Below, in pieces: positions 1 to 10,747 of a DNA stretch of 64,000 nucleotides; position 1 is the stretch's first letter, and each line of letters opens with the position of its first letter. This DNA is from Nilaparvata lugens (Eukaryota > Arthropoda > Insecta > Hemiptera > Delphacidae): NCBI RefSeq assembly GCF_014356525.2, contig NC_052518.1, forward strand, positions 5,188,162 to 5,252,161. The letters are read 5' to 3'. A model generated the notes under the pieces. That model was not told the origin of the DNA, did not search any database, and saw only the letters and a program-made list of their open reading frames with translations. The position numbers and the translations under genes were made by a program.

Positions 1-774
1 TGATGACAGGTGAGAATAGAATAATTAGGTTTGTTACAACTGCTACGATTCCAGCAGCTCTGTTTTCCAGAAACATGTTAGAATTAATTTAGTTTCATTT
101 TGAGTATTTTTTTTGAAATTCTTCAAGAGATAATAGTGAATATTATTATGTATTTGTGAATTGCCCATATGAGTTATCTCAAATTCATGCCTAATCTTCA
201 GCAAGAAATAAAATTTACCTTACTGCTCACCCCAGATGTCTTAAATTTTCTGGTTTTAATCAATTTGAGTTGCAATATCTCCACTACAACCATAAATATT
301 ATGTAGCCCATAATTATGGTTTTTAAAGAAAATGCTGAACAATTTCATGTACCGTAGTGATCCTGTTTATAAACCTATATAAATATATTTATTTATAATA
401 ACAGCAGAACACAATGATTCTGATCACTTGAGTACTATTCTGACTTTTTCTCAAATCTGAAATTGAACTATTAGTAGTTTTGAAAAATGTGGGGTAGCCA
501 GTTAAAGTACACTTGCAAGGTAGTTGGAAAGCAAACCAAGTCAGCATAAATAGAACGTTATAATTTGGAAAATTCAAATGATATTTGAGGTTCTTAGTAA
601 ATGGACCACAAGATACCGCAATGCGACATCTAGATAGAGGATGCCATTACGAGATTAAATATACCGTACACAACATTTAAATTTTTAATGTACTAATTCA
701 AAGGTTTGGGTAGTACAGAACTTGTAAGCAAATTCAACTAGATTGCAACTGTCTTACTTATTTTTCCTTTACAG
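1..774 (+). other. Intron of the IQSEC-family gene (partial)
   Basis: AT-rich sequence ending in a pyrimidine-rich tract and CAG at 772-774, directly before the first exon that can be placed. No coding similarity, long repeat or RNA gene was recognised here. The upstream exons and promoter of the gene must lie left of the window. Confidence 0.6.
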
Positions 775-849
775 AGGTGGTACGTTTGTCAAGGAGAGGA
801 ATCATCATCAAGGCTACATCAATGGAAACATGCACGGTAGCAAAGAGAG
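775..849 (+). CDS. siz: IQSEC-family Arf-GEF, exon (N-terminal region)
   Basis: Short internal exon between a TTTCCTTTACAG acceptor and an AG|GTAAAA donor. Its first base completes a codon begun upstream and it ends with two bases of a serine codon that the exon at 4609 completes, so the phase agrees. The open frame reads GGTFVKERNHHQGY then INGNMHGSKE, a polar segment with no domain. A second frame is also open through this small exon, so the assignment rests on splice phase. The upstream exons, including the start codon, are outside the window. No conserved motif identifies it on its own. Confidence 0.68.
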
Positions 850-978
850 GTAAAATTATTCATTCCTTGCCTAGAATAATGTACGTCATCGTCAATCGTA
901 CTCTATAATCAAACAGCTTAGACTGAATCATATTTTATCTTACGAAATTATAAAAACTATAAATCAGGACACTATTTA

Positions 979-1100
979 CAGTGAGGTCCATGTTATAATG
1001 GCAGTGGAGAAAGATAGAACAGCGTTGCCGATTCTCTGCCTTGCATAGAGGACAGCTGATACCGTCATATCTGATGTAATATCAACTGTTCATTCTCATT
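979..1100. mobile_element. Fragment of TA-type MITE (GAGGTCCACGTTATAATGGC family)
   Basis: One terminal repeat, GTGAGGTCCATGTTATAATG, is followed by the GGCAGTGGAGAAAGATAG segment seen in the same family at 18728, 45548 and 53052. The opposite terminus is missing, so this is a truncated copy. Confidence 0.7.
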
Positions 1101-1446
1101 AAATCCTCCTTCTACATCCATGACCAGTTAACTGGATCGATGGCGTCAAAAAAGCAAGATGACAGGTCAAACTATATTGTTCTTGTATGCATCAAAATAC
1201 TCATTGACTGAGCAGAATGGGTTTCTTTTCAGCCAGATCTCAACTCTGTTTTTAAAGAATAGAATATTCAGAATTGATTAGAATATTCATTTTATCCAAC
1301 AATAATACAGAAAATTTCCATACAGTTGAATTACGCCAGGAAGATTTACAGTCAAAAAACTCTATAAAAGATCATTCACACGGCAAGTTATTATGTAAAT
1401 CATACATTAAAATTACATTGGTATACATAAATAACATTGAAACACA

Positions 1447-1900
1447 CTACATTCCATTTAAAAATTCATCAATACTATAGTAACTCTTATCAACTAAGAA
1501 CTCAAATAAGTCTGTTTTAAAGGTCGGATTTAAATGAGTTGGCAGCCTATTCAATAATTTCACACCAATATAACTGGGCTTTTTCTTATAAAGAGAAAGT
1601 CTATGATACTGAACACTGATATTATTTCTATACCTAGTATTATGATGGTGAACATCTGAATTTTTTGTGAAGTTATTTATATTTTTTCCCAGTAACATAA
1701 TTACTTTATAAATGAAAATACAAGGAACTTTGAGAACTGAAAGATTTCTGAATGCATCTCGGCAAGTGTGGTTAAAGGCTAAACCTGCTAAGTATCTTAT
1801 TGCCCTTTTCTGCAAAATAAATATTTTTTCATGTTCTGCAAAGTTGTAGCTCCCCAAAGTTCAATGCCATAAGAAATGTGTGAATAAATCAATGCAAAAT
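1447..1900 (-). mobile_element. Non-LTR retrotransposon (LINE) fragment, reverse transcriptase C-terminus
   Basis: On the - strand a 136-residue open frame (1857 to 1447) contains QKRAIRYLAG, a motif typical of the region after the reverse transcriptase catalytic core in Jockey/CR1-like LINEs, then HHHNTRYRNN and a terminal YYSIDEFLNGM. The N-terminal endonuclease and catalytic RT motifs are absent, so this is a 5'-truncated dead copy. It lies antisense to the host gene inside an intron. Confidence 0.85.
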
Positions 1901-1928
1901 ATAGGACTCTTCCCGTCTCTAGGGGTAC

Positions 1929-2294
1929 TTAGCGTATGATGTTTCGCAGGACAAATAAATTAGTAAAGGCAATACACTGCAGGTTCGTCACACTAGCAGG
2001 CAGGTCATTGTACAGGCGCAGTGCAAATATTGGGAAGGAGTCCTTCCTATTTTTGGTTGTGCAGCGCGGTATGTCAATGTCCAATCTCCTCCTTGTAGCA
2101 TACACATGATGATCAGCCCTCAGCACATGACTGCCCTCGGGGTCCTTAACATGCAGCAGACTAGACAATATTGTAAGCAACATGAGAACCTCCACCAAAT
2201 ATGTAACGGGGGAAAGAAAACTATATATGTAATTACGATAAAGATAGACTGAAACTATAACCATCAGATTGGGTGGGTGTAAAGATAAAATCAA
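1929..2294 (-). mobile_element. LINE fragment, extreme C-terminus of a different RT lineage
   Basis: The - strand frame has RRRLDIDIPRCTTKNRKDSF and then LRLYNDLPASV. This is the R-R-D-hydrophobic ... S-F ... YN-L-P pattern found at the end of many insect LINE reverse transcriptases. It is only about 80 informative residues, directly next to but not colinear with the LINE at 1447. Treated as degenerate. Confidence 0.6.
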
Positions 2295-2299
2295 AGGTG

Positions 2300-2720
2300 A
2301 ACAGTTATTATAAAATTTAATGAAACTTTATCATATATTTACATTTAAACAATCAAGATTACTTTATTATAAGAAAAAATATTAAAATGAAATTAATGGG
2401 GAATCTACTTGCTTGCTGCTAAAGATACAATCTTTATGTCTATGATTAGTAGTTATTCCGAATTTTTTTTTAGTAATTCAGAAATTTCAAATTCTTTATT
2501 CAAAAAAAAATAATTAAACAATCAAATGCATTCCAAAAATCAAATACAATATTGTTTCCTAATTTCTAATATGTGTTCCCCATAGGCTACCCTGTGTGGG
2601 GACACTTGAATATATATAATAAATATTTATATACAAATTTAAATATATAATGAAGAACATAATAATTGAATATGGTATTATATTGAAATAAATCAATATG
2701 TCAATATTTATAATCATTCT
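2300..2720 (+). other. AT-rich intron sequence
   Basis: No coding frame, inverted repeat or recognisable mobile element was seen apart from short A/T runs. Confidence 0.4.
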
Positions 2721-2721
2721 T

Positions 2722-2815
2722 GCACACATTCATACGCACACATATTCACATATGCGCACACATTCATACGCACACACATGCGCACACACACACACACACA
2801 CACACTTACACAAAA
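2722..2815. repeat. (CA)n-rich microsatellite
   Basis: Imperfect CACACA tract with interspersed CATACG and CATGCG, ending in an uninterrupted run of about ten CA units. Simple repeat in the first visible intron. Confidence 0.9.
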
Positions 2816-3494
2816 CTTAGAACTATGTACGGAGTGGTTGCTGTTTTTTTTCATATTTAGTTCAATTTTATTCATAGTTAACGTTTCGTTTTTTTTTCAA
2901 AGTGCTGATGTAATTAGACCATAAATGAATGCGTTTTGAAGAAAGAGACAGTGATTAATTAACAAAGAAAACTCAAAAAGGATAACACCTACCTTTTGAA
3001 GATGGCTACCCCCTTTGGCATTCCCTAGTTGAAACGCGACGTTAATTATTAGTTAAAAATCAAAATAAAACTGATCTAGTGAAATGGGTCCAGATCCCGT
3101 CTTATTCAATAATACAATTCTCTTTAAAATGCCCGAACTGCGACAGGAAAACTGTATTGTAAAACAAGAGCAAAATCTATCCTTTTCACCAGAACAGCCG
3201 GACTTTACTCACAGTCCTAACGAACGAACTCTGCCTCCAAAAGCTAAATTTTGGGTATTAATATAAACTCAGTCAATGCCAAACATGAAAGCCATCTCAA
3301 GTACATATTTGTATCTGTCGCACAAACGCACGTTTGTTATTAAAAACAGAGAGAAGCTAATGTTAATATTGACAACAAATAAAATAAAACAATCTTTCTG
3401 TCGATGACAAAAGATTGTTCAAAGACAAAATACTGTTCATTGAACTTTTAATTTAAAAACTTTAAAATCCTGATCAATATGAAATAAATATATG

Positions 3495-3870
3495 ATTCAT
3501 ATATATGACCAGGTGACAGTGTGTATTGGTTGAAGACCGTAAGGATGCCCAGTTCAATGAAGATAGGCCCACAGTGTACACGATTCCCTGCTGAGGTGCT
3601 CACTCAAAATTCTTTCTTCTGGAGCATCAGCACACTCTTGCAGCCCGCCGCATGCCCCCACAGCAAGAGTCCATACAGCAGATTGGAATGGAAAAGGGCA
3701 AAGTATACCATCACCAGATCTTCTCTGCTGAGAAGGGCTCTGAGTCTATGCACCCAGCCTGGTGCAAACTCCATCAATGTGGCCTGCCCATGTCACTTTG
3801 GAGTCAATGACAAATCCCAGCAGTTTAACCACTGATTTATGAGCAGCAAGGCTACGAAGTCCACACACTA
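3495..3870 (-). mobile_element. LINE fragment, reverse transcriptase C-terminal half
   Basis: Read on the - strand with frameshifts, this gives KLLGFVIDSKVTWAGHID, then a segment ending LLYGLLLWGHAAGC and LMLQKKEF. These are the G-[FV]-x-[IL]-D-x-x-[VL]-x-W-x-x-H-I and L-x-Y-G-x-x-x-W-G blocks of insect LINE RTs. Stop codons and frame changes show it is dead. Confidence 0.75.
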
Positions 3871-3934
3871 GTTGCTGGGTTTGGAATGATCAGTTATATT
3901 CCACAAGAAAACGTATTTTGTGGATTGATAATTT

Positions 3935-4240
3935 TCCTACTTTGTTAAAAACGATCTGGCAACGTCGCGGAGCTAGAAAGTATAACGCTATCAGCTTTGT
4001 CGAATGATAGACAACGATAGCAACATGTTAATCAAATGCTGTCATTGTAAAGGTGCGTACAGATATACGCGCCGCGAACATGAACAATAAACTTTTAATC
4101 AGCTGACTATATCTGTATTTTTACAGAAACGGTAAGATACAGATATAAAAAGCTTGGCATCAGCTGATTAAAAGTAAATTGCTCATGTTCGCGGCGCGTA
4201 TATCATGTACGCACCTTATTGTAGACCTCACTACAGCATT
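3935..4240. mobile_element. TA-type MITE interior, split by a nested hairpin MITE
   Basis: The segment with GTCGAATGATAGACAACGATAG matches the interior of the family at 19755-19878 and 37310-37437. The expected terminus (ATTATAACGTGGACCTCACTA in other copies) is broken after CTGTCATTGTA and resumes at 4218 as ATTGTAGACCTCACTA. The 4050-4217 hairpin therefore inserted into it, apparently with ATTGTA on both sides. Confidence 0.65.
4050..4217. mobile_element. Hairpin MITE, AAGGTGCGTACAGA family
   Basis: About 168 bp that is nearly one inverted repeat. It starts AAGGTGCGTACAGATATACG, the right end is the complement, and the arms carry CGCCGCGAACATG and ATCAGCTGA. No coding capacity. Related copies lie at 30352-31106 (split by a LINE) and 46306-46457. 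Confidence 0.85.
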
Positions 4241-4608
4241 GGGCTTATTCCAAATTAAAAGTAGGTCCAGACATCCAAACTTGTCGATTTTAACATACAA
4301 ACGAAATTAAATCGATTGATATGGAATAAATGTGGAATATTTTGGTGGTGATTTTGAGTTCTTAATTTAGAATCCAAATGTGACTGGAATACAAAAAATT
4401 GATCAGGTCTAGTTCGATCAAGTAATAAAAAATCACAAGCATAAGTAATTAAAGCAGATTCTCTTCTCCGCACACAGTCACTGTAGCCAATCATTCTCTG
4501 TATTATTATTACTGTTGTTCAAAAATGTATGTATCATTGAAGAGGAAATAAATCGAAATAAGATTACTCAGTCTACAAATAACCTAATTTTTCCTGTTTT
4601 AATTACAG

Positions 4609-4746
4609 CGATGATGCAAACGATCTATCAATGCCACCTAGTAATGTTTTTCCGTGTCATATGTGGTCTTCACAAGGACTTATGAAGAAAGGGTCAGTAA
4701 GGAATAATGGTGATGTCCTCAAAAGATCCAGAGTACAAAGTAATGT
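4609..4746 (+). CDS. siz: IQSEC-family Arf-GEF, exon (N-terminal region)
   Basis: The acceptor is TTTTAATTACAG and the donor GT|GTAAGT. The first base completes the serine codon left by the exon at 775, and two bases (GT) carry over to a valine codon completed at 9037. The frame reads DDANDLSMPPSNVFPCH, MWSSQGLMKKGSVRNNG, DVLKRSRVQSN: a basic, serine-rich linker with no folded domain. It lies directly upstream of the conserved YELSQDLLDKQIELLERKYGG segment, which supports membership in the same transcript. Confidence 0.82.
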
Positions 4747-4816
4747 GTAAGTAGAAAAATTAATTATTTCCAATTTTACATCCAAACAGTCGTAATTCAT
4801 GTAGAAACTGTCTCCT

Positions 4817-5015
4817 CAAACTTGATTTGCACACAACAGTGATAGTGAATAATGAAAATATAATTGCCATCAGATATAATGGTATAATTCATATTCAATC
4901 GGCCGGGCTGAGTGTGAATAATCCAATTAGAACTCTTGGGAATTGTTATTTATTTATTATTAATAAGTGACAGTTTATTTTCACTGTCACTGTTGTGTGT
5001 GAACCCCGCTGTATA
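4817..5015. mobile_element. Hairpin MITE, GATTTGCACACAACAGTG family
   Basis: The left arm TTGATTTGCACACAACAGTG pairs with the right arm, where CACTGTTGTGTGTGAACCCC is its imperfect complement. The interior GGCTGAGTGTGAATAATCCA recurs in copies at 16448, 58380 and 62610. Confidence 0.75.
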
Positions 5016-5139
5016 CAGGGTTAGTACTTACACACTGGGCAGACAGAAGTTTTTATATGCAAGCTGTGCTAAGTTCGGTTACTTTTTGACATCTTTAATC
5101 AGCTGTTCCTGCTTTACAGATGTCTTAAACCTTTATAGG

Positions 5140-5560
5140 GATTTGTTGACCGAGCGAAGTGAGGTCTAAGATTCAAGTCGACGGTTTGGCATTTCTCTTG
5201 ATGTTTAAATGTTTGAATGTTTATATGTTGCGCATTTATGGCGAAACGCGGTAATAGATTTCCATGAAATTTGATAGGTATGTTCCTTTTTTAATTGCGC
5301 GTCGACGTATATACAAGGTTTTTGGAAATTTTGCATTTCAAGGATAGTATACAAGGAAAAACGAGCCTCCTTCATACGCCAACATTAGAGTAAAAATCAG
5401 ACTATAGTTATTCATCATAAATCAGCTGACAAGTGATTACACAGATGTGTGGAGAAGCCAGTCTATTGCTGTATTTCCATAAGGTCTATAGTTTCAATCA
5501 GGTACTTGTGGATGAGGATACTGCGTGATGTCTACTGTTCACAGAACTACTAGTTTATTA
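5140..5560. repeat. Dispersed repeat (GACCGAGCGAAGTGAGGTCT type)
   Basis: GC-richer block starting GACCGAGCGAAGTGAGGTCT and ending near TACTGTTCACAGAACTACTAG. The terminal motif recurs at 29835 and, reversed, at 39475; the CGAGCGAAG-style opening is shared with 28500-28790. No coding motif. Probably a mobile element of undefined class. Confidence 0.5.
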
Positions 5561-5604
5561 AAATATGAGTCTTGTAATAAGGAAAATAAAATTTGAAAGT
5601 TCAC

Positions 5605-5935
5605 TTCTAAAGCTGGGTTTTCGTTTGTGCGTAAATGCCAACGTCGACCACGACAGGGAGACAATCTCACATTGGGTAGATTTCAATTTGTCTACATAAC
5701 CTAAAAGATTATGTTTTAATGGGGCAGGTTGAGCTTATACTTTTTATACTTTTAAATGGCAATATGTTGATATTATTAGAAATGTTTAATTCTTTAATAA
5801 TAAAGACAAATAATGGAAAGTTATTCGATCAGCCTTTCTAGCACACTTGAAATTTGGACAATATGAATGTCAACAATGCTTGTCGTCGTCGACTGCGGAA
5901 ATTTACGCACAAACGAAAATGCACCTTAAAACTGT
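5605..5935. mobile_element. MITE with TTTTCGTTTGTGCGTAAAT termini
   Basis: The left terminus TTTTCGTTTGTGCGTAAATG is mirrored at 5890-5930 as ATTTACGCACAAACGAAAAT. The interior lacks coding sequence. A segment of the interior (ACATAACCTAAAAGATTATG and neighbours) reappears inverted at about 33300-33520. Confidence 0.75.
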
Positions 5936-5939
5936 TTTC

Positions 5940-6780
5940 ACAAGCTTTGTGATATTCCAGCGGTATGGAAAATTAGGTTAGGCTATGTAAATATACAAGT
6001 ACTGAAGAGAATCCTTTTTTTCCCAATATTATTTTCAGTTGTGGTATAATTCAAGGTGGGTTAGAAAACATCTATGTTTGATAGGTGATTCGTCTGAAAC
6101 ACAACAATAACAGACTGTTAATTGACTACAAAAATAATCTCCTCTATTGTCATCGATTCTTTTAAAATTACAAAGATCCACTCACAATTAATTATTAATC
6201 AACACTAACAGATTTTGTATGTAAGATGCTAGACATTTAGCAATTTCATATGTTTTGTATCTTTTTCCACTGTCATGATAACGTGTACCTCACTATAATT
6301 TTAACTATACCGTAGCTTGATAATTCATAATCTGTTCTTGGCAATAAAATTTTTATCTAGTTCGCTCCTTGAAAGCTTCTCAATTTTTTATATAATATAC
6401 AAGCTATACTTGATACCATAATCAGGGCTGAATACTGTGAGACGAGTGTGTTCGCGTTCATCAAGATTTCAAATACTCATGGACAGATGAATTCTTGGGC
6501 CAGAGATGAAGAAATCTTTTATACGGAGCTTTCAAATGGCTTGATATGTTGCATTTGTATAAATGTAACGTATAACACCTGCATGTAATGCAATTGTTTA
6601 AAGAAATTGTTGAAATCGACGTTTTTCTTCATATCTTGCTTTATAAGATGAAGAGAATGATCATGTCTCAACTATAATCATATAGGCTACTAACTGCATG
6701 TTATTGATATTGATATATTATTCATTATTAATTCTGATGAAGCATTTTAATAGGTCTACTTGATTTTTCAGTTATACAAA
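5940..6780 (+). other. AT-rich intron sequence
   Basis: No protein-coding, RNA or clear mobile element signal was recognised. Composition is ordinary for introns in this window. Confidence 0.4.
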
Positions 6781-6947
6781 ATAACTAGTACCCTTGAAAT
6801 ATTTCTTATAAATTATAGACGACTAGTTTCGACATTTATAACATTCTCAAGTGTTCCGTTTTCAAATAATAAATTTGAAATATCATGAAACTAGTCGTGT
6901 ATAATTTGAAAGAAAGATTTCAAGGAGACTAGTTATTTTCTATAATT
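6775..6947. mobile_element. Hairpin MITE, ATAACTAGTACCCTTGAAAT type
   Basis: Imperfect inverted repeat: AATAACTAGTACCCTTGAAA at the left and TTTCAAGGAGACTAGTTATT at the right, with a second internal pair around GACTAGTTTCG and GAAACTAGTCG. A related short hairpin occurs at 59195-59275. Confidence 0.65.
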
Positions 6948-7139
6948 ATTATAATAAATCCAATAGAATAAAATTAATGAATAAGAATAATTCCACTATT
7001 ATTAATTATCAGCTATACAAACTTCTTTTTTAGATATTTTTATTATGAATTTAAGAAGCGTAGAAGGAAATCTGATTAAAAATCTGGCATTAAAAAAACA
7101 TGGTGGGCTATCTCTATGCTCAAGCTGAATTGCACCTTA

Positions 7140-7357
7140 GACCAGTTATAGAATAGACACGCTGGGAAGTCTAGCCTCTGAAGGCAACATCTACTGCCAT
7201 ATCACCATATCGTGACGTCAGCATCGGATAGAAAACAATGTAAACAAACTCTGAAGAAAAGTTTTCTATCCGATACTGACGTCACGATATGGTGATCTGG
7301 CCGTAGATGTTGGCTTCAGAGGCTAGACTTCCCAGCGTGTCTATTCTATAACTGGTC
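7140..7357. mobile_element. Palindromic MITE, GACCAGTTATAGAATAGACA family
   Basis: About 218 bp with long arms: left GACCAGTTATAGAATAGACA and the complementary TGTCTATTCTATAACTGGTC at the right, pairing over nearly 90 bp. It is flanked by TA (TTA on the left, TAA on the right), as expected for Tc1/mariner-like or TA-targeting MITEs. Confidence 0.85.
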
Positions 7358-7439
7358 TAAGAAATGCTCTTATGTGTTTTTCATTGGTAGCATCTCCTCA
7401 AGATTCCACACGCTGTTATTGTAAAGTTATTACATTAAT

Positions 7440-8840
7440 AACTGACTTTTTCTCATTAGTGGATATGTTTTCTCTGGTGTGGACGCAAACTTATCCTCAC
7501 CACAAATAGGTGATATCCAAATTCAAGTAGCTTGGCAGCTTGACTCCGTAATAACTAATGAGTCGAGCACCAAAGAATACATGAAAAACAGGATCCAAGC
7601 AGGGTGGCAAAAGTGGAGATCACTGACTGGGGTGCTCTGTGACTCAAAAATGCCTGTTCGCATCAAGGGGAATATATCAAGAGAGCAGTTCGTCCCGCCC
7701 TTCTGTATGCTGCGGAATGTTGGCGAGGAACAGGAGATGCACTGTACAGAGATGCGACTGCTTAGGCTATGTACACATGATAGCGTCGCACTGCGCGGTT
7801 TGAGACGCGCGTCCGACCGCGCGGTGCGATATACAATGGAGATAATGGCAGCGTCCACATGCACCACTCACTCAAATGTGGACGCGCCGCGCACTGCGCC
7901 GCCCAGACTTTCAACCTGAACCGCGCGGCGACAACGCAGTTCCCAGTACACTACAGTCAGTTGGACTGTACACATGAGAGCAGTGATCTAGTTCACTTGT
8001 TTTGTGTAGTGATTTTACAGCAACTCTGTTCAGTGTGCAGCCATGGAAATGAACAATTTTGACACAGAATTGTTTATAGAAGAAGTAAAAAGTCGACATG
8101 TCATATGGGATATGGCGAGTCCTGATTACAAGAACAGAACAAGAACTTGATGCCAAGTCGTCTTTTACGATCTCCAACAACTCGTCAAAAGATGATATCG
8201 ACATTCGCAAATAGTTAAAAATTTGGGTTCGTATTTCCTCAAGTTAGGGTAAAGTGTCACAAAAGCACCATGCGTTAATCTATCGGTCAAAATAGGGTGA
8301 ACCCAAAAGTTTCTTTGCCCTCGTTTTCTCGCTTTATATCTACGATACACAAGCCACATACATGTTACCTCTTCAACTTCCATTGCTAAACTGGAGGTGG
8401 ACGTCGCGTATAAAACGCTCGCATGTGTACAACTGCAGAATTTTGAACGCGCGTCGCACCGCGCGGTGCGACGCTACCATGTGTACATAGCTTTAGGTGG
8501 GCTGGAGGTGTGACCCTGATGGATAAGGTTCGCAATGAATTCAAGGTTGCACCAATACAGGAAGATCTGCTAGAGTCGATTTGGATGGTTTGGCCATGTG
8601 ATGCGACCGCATGACTAAAAGGGCGATAATCAGCACCGCTGAGATCAACAGGCCGAGGTCACCTCCCCCCCCCCTCCCTACGACTTGGGCGAGCACAATA
8701 TGTATCAATATGAAGACGATGGGCGTAAATCTGGAAATGACAAAAGCCAGAGAATATTGGTGCAAGTTGATTAGGAGAGCCGACCCAAATGAGATGGGAA
8801 AAGGGTGGGATGATAATAATAATATCGTGTGACCTGTCTG
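7440..8840 (+). mobile_element. LINE pol fragment, interrupted by a Harbinger derivative
   Basis: Two colinear coding parts. The first (7479-7764) includes GVLCDSKMPVRIKGNISR and ends TEMRLLR; the second resumes at 8496 as WAGGVTLMDKVRNE and KVAPIQEDLLES and ends LIRRADPNEMGKG before a stop at 8832. These blocks are typical of the C-terminal third of insect LINE endonuclease-reverse transcriptases. The element is on the same strand as the host gene. The reading frame is damaged, and the endonuclease and RT core are missing. Confidence 0.85.
7765..8492 (-). mobile_element. Non-autonomous PIF/Harbinger element with transposase N-terminus remnant
   Basis: 728 bp bounded by terminal inverted repeats GGCTATGTACACATG and the complement of CATGTGTACATAGCT, followed inward by GTAGCGTCGCACCGCGCGGT. 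It is flanked by TTA at 7762-7764 and 8493-8495, the 3-bp target duplication of PIF/Harbinger. On the - strand (8383 down to 7911, with one frameshift) RNFWVHPILTDRL, TLYPNLRKYEPKF and SSFDELLEIVKDDL match the N-terminal part of HARBI1-like nucleases. The catalytic DDE region is deleted. It lies inside the LINE at 7440-8840. Confidence 0.9.
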
Positions 8841-9036
8841 GTGTCAGAGTTTTCAGGTCGCAACTGATCAATTTCAGGGCCTCTGACATGACCTAACGAC
8901 TGATTTTCAGGCAGCCGGGACCGACTGAATGATAATGGGTAGATACGTTTTTCATTGGTATCATCTCCTCAAGATTTCACTAGCTGTTAAGATATATTTA
9001 TTATATTAATAAATGCATTTTTGAATTTTGTTTCAG

Positions 9037-9457
9037 TTATGAACTTTCTCAAGATCTTCTAGACAAACAGATTGAACTGCTTGAAAGAAAGTACGGAGGT
9101 GTGAAAGCGCGCAATGCAGCTCTTACAATACAGCGAGCTTTCCGACATTACACCTTGCTTAAGAAGTTTGCAGCGATTACGGCAATGGCCAAGGCTGAGA
9201 AAAGGCTGAGTAGACGTCTGGTGGGATTTGCCGAAGATGAATCATCGAATAGTGCGGGCACTGGAGCAAGTGAAACCCCCCCGCAACACCATCCCATGCC
9301 GGTGCGGTCCATGTCCATGAGAGAGAGGGAACGTGCACCCCCAACCACCACTCCTCTCAACAGTTCGTCCTCTCTCTCTCGTTCCCATTCTGGACGCTGT
9401 GATCTCACCTATTACTGTGAATATTCGCCTCAAGATATCTTCACTGAAATCAACAAG
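9037..9457 (+). CDS. siz: IQSEC-family Arf-GEF, IQ-motif exon
   Basis: Large exon between a TTTTGTTTCAG acceptor and an AAG|GTATTA donor. The first base completes a valine codon and the exon ends in phase 0. It encodes YELSQDLLDKQIELLERKYG, the coiled segment that marks IQSEC/BRAG proteins, then NAALTIQRAFRHYTLLKKF, an IQ motif (I-Q-x-x-x-R core, last position altered) expected to bind calmodulin, then EKRLSRRLVGFAEDE and a Ser/Pro-rich linker (SSSLSRSHSG). In mammals calmodulin binding at the IQ motif controls these Arf6 exchange factors at synapses. The exon has a duplicated intron end upstream (7376-7459) and duplicated 3' edges downstream (13661-13720, 13925-13965). Confidence 0.95.
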
Positions 9458-9504
9458 GTATTATTTATTCGCATATTTTATATTTTTTCTAAAGGTACAA
9501 TTCC

Positions 9505-10699
9505 TTAAGGCTGTGCAAAGGCTAAAAATGAACTTTATACTCGTGATATTTTTCCAAGTTTTTCGATTTGTATATCATCAAGCTATCAAAATGAAAAAGT
9601 TTTCTCAGGAAAACATTTTTTTTCTGATCATTACTTTTTGAGATATGAGCGCCTAAAGTTGAAATTTTTGGGACAGAACATTTCAAATTCGGTACATGAG
9701 ATTTAGAGGATAGATTTTTCATGGTATTGTTTATCTAGTAAAACAAAAATTTTCTGAAAATATCAATTTTTGGAAAAGTTATTCAATTTACTAAAAATAA
9801 CTTTTAGTTGAGTTATTTTTGGTAAATTGAATATTGATCAACAATACCATGAAGAATCCATCTTCAAAATCGCATGGATTTATATCGTACCGAATTTGAA
9901 ATGTTCTGTCCCAAAAACTTTAACTTTAGGCGCTCATATCTCAAAAAGTAATGATCAGAAAAAATGTGGTGTGGTACACTCACACAACTTTCCTTGCTCA
10001 TTGACCTATAAGCCTCATTAACGAGGATAATTTAGGTAATAACATTATGCCGATTGGCGGCTAAATAATTAAAACTACGATTATACTATTGTGATTGTGT
10101 TCAGAGTAAATTTTCCTTTGTTTTAATTATGAAATTTGAGGATTTTTTAAAAGTTGTCAAAACAGCTGTTCTACAAATAAAATATCGACATGTGTTCTTT
10201 TGAATAAACTGCTCTACCTACCTACCTCATGCACGAGAAGGAGGTTACAAAGTAAATTTCTCAAGGATGGGGTGGACCCCCTGTTAATTTCTCAGGGAGG
10301 AGACTCATGCCAGTTAATAGAGCTGATATATAACTATACAGGGTATGAATTTGAAAAAAATAGGTCAAGTCATTTTTGAGAAAATCGTGATAGAAATTTA
10401 ACAAAATTCATTCTTCTCAGGATTATTACGGAGCTCCTGCAATTTTCCCAGAAATGAGACTCATGTCAGTTGATAGGGCTTATAAATAGCTATCTAGGGT
10501 ATAAATTTGAAGAAAATCGTTAGAGCCGTTTTCGAGAAAACCGTGAAAAACATGGTTTTTTAGCCATTATCCGCCATTTTGAATTGAATTTTATTGAATT
10601 CCTTATTATTAAAATCCTCATGGTATAAGGACCTTAAGTTTAAAATTTCAAGTCAATCGGTTAATTAGGAATGGAGTTATCGTGTTCACAGAGAGACAC

Positions 10700-10747
<48 letters not shown>

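Noticed and set aside
7460..7919. Exon of the host gene after TTTCTCATTAG at 7459
   Set aside because: The coding sequence is LINE pol, and the acceptor is a duplicate of the true intron end at 9036.
8541..8889. Hydrophobic small proteins on the - strand opposite the LINE
   Set aside because: They are antisense shadows of LINE pol, whose + strand frame ends LIRRADPNEMGKG.
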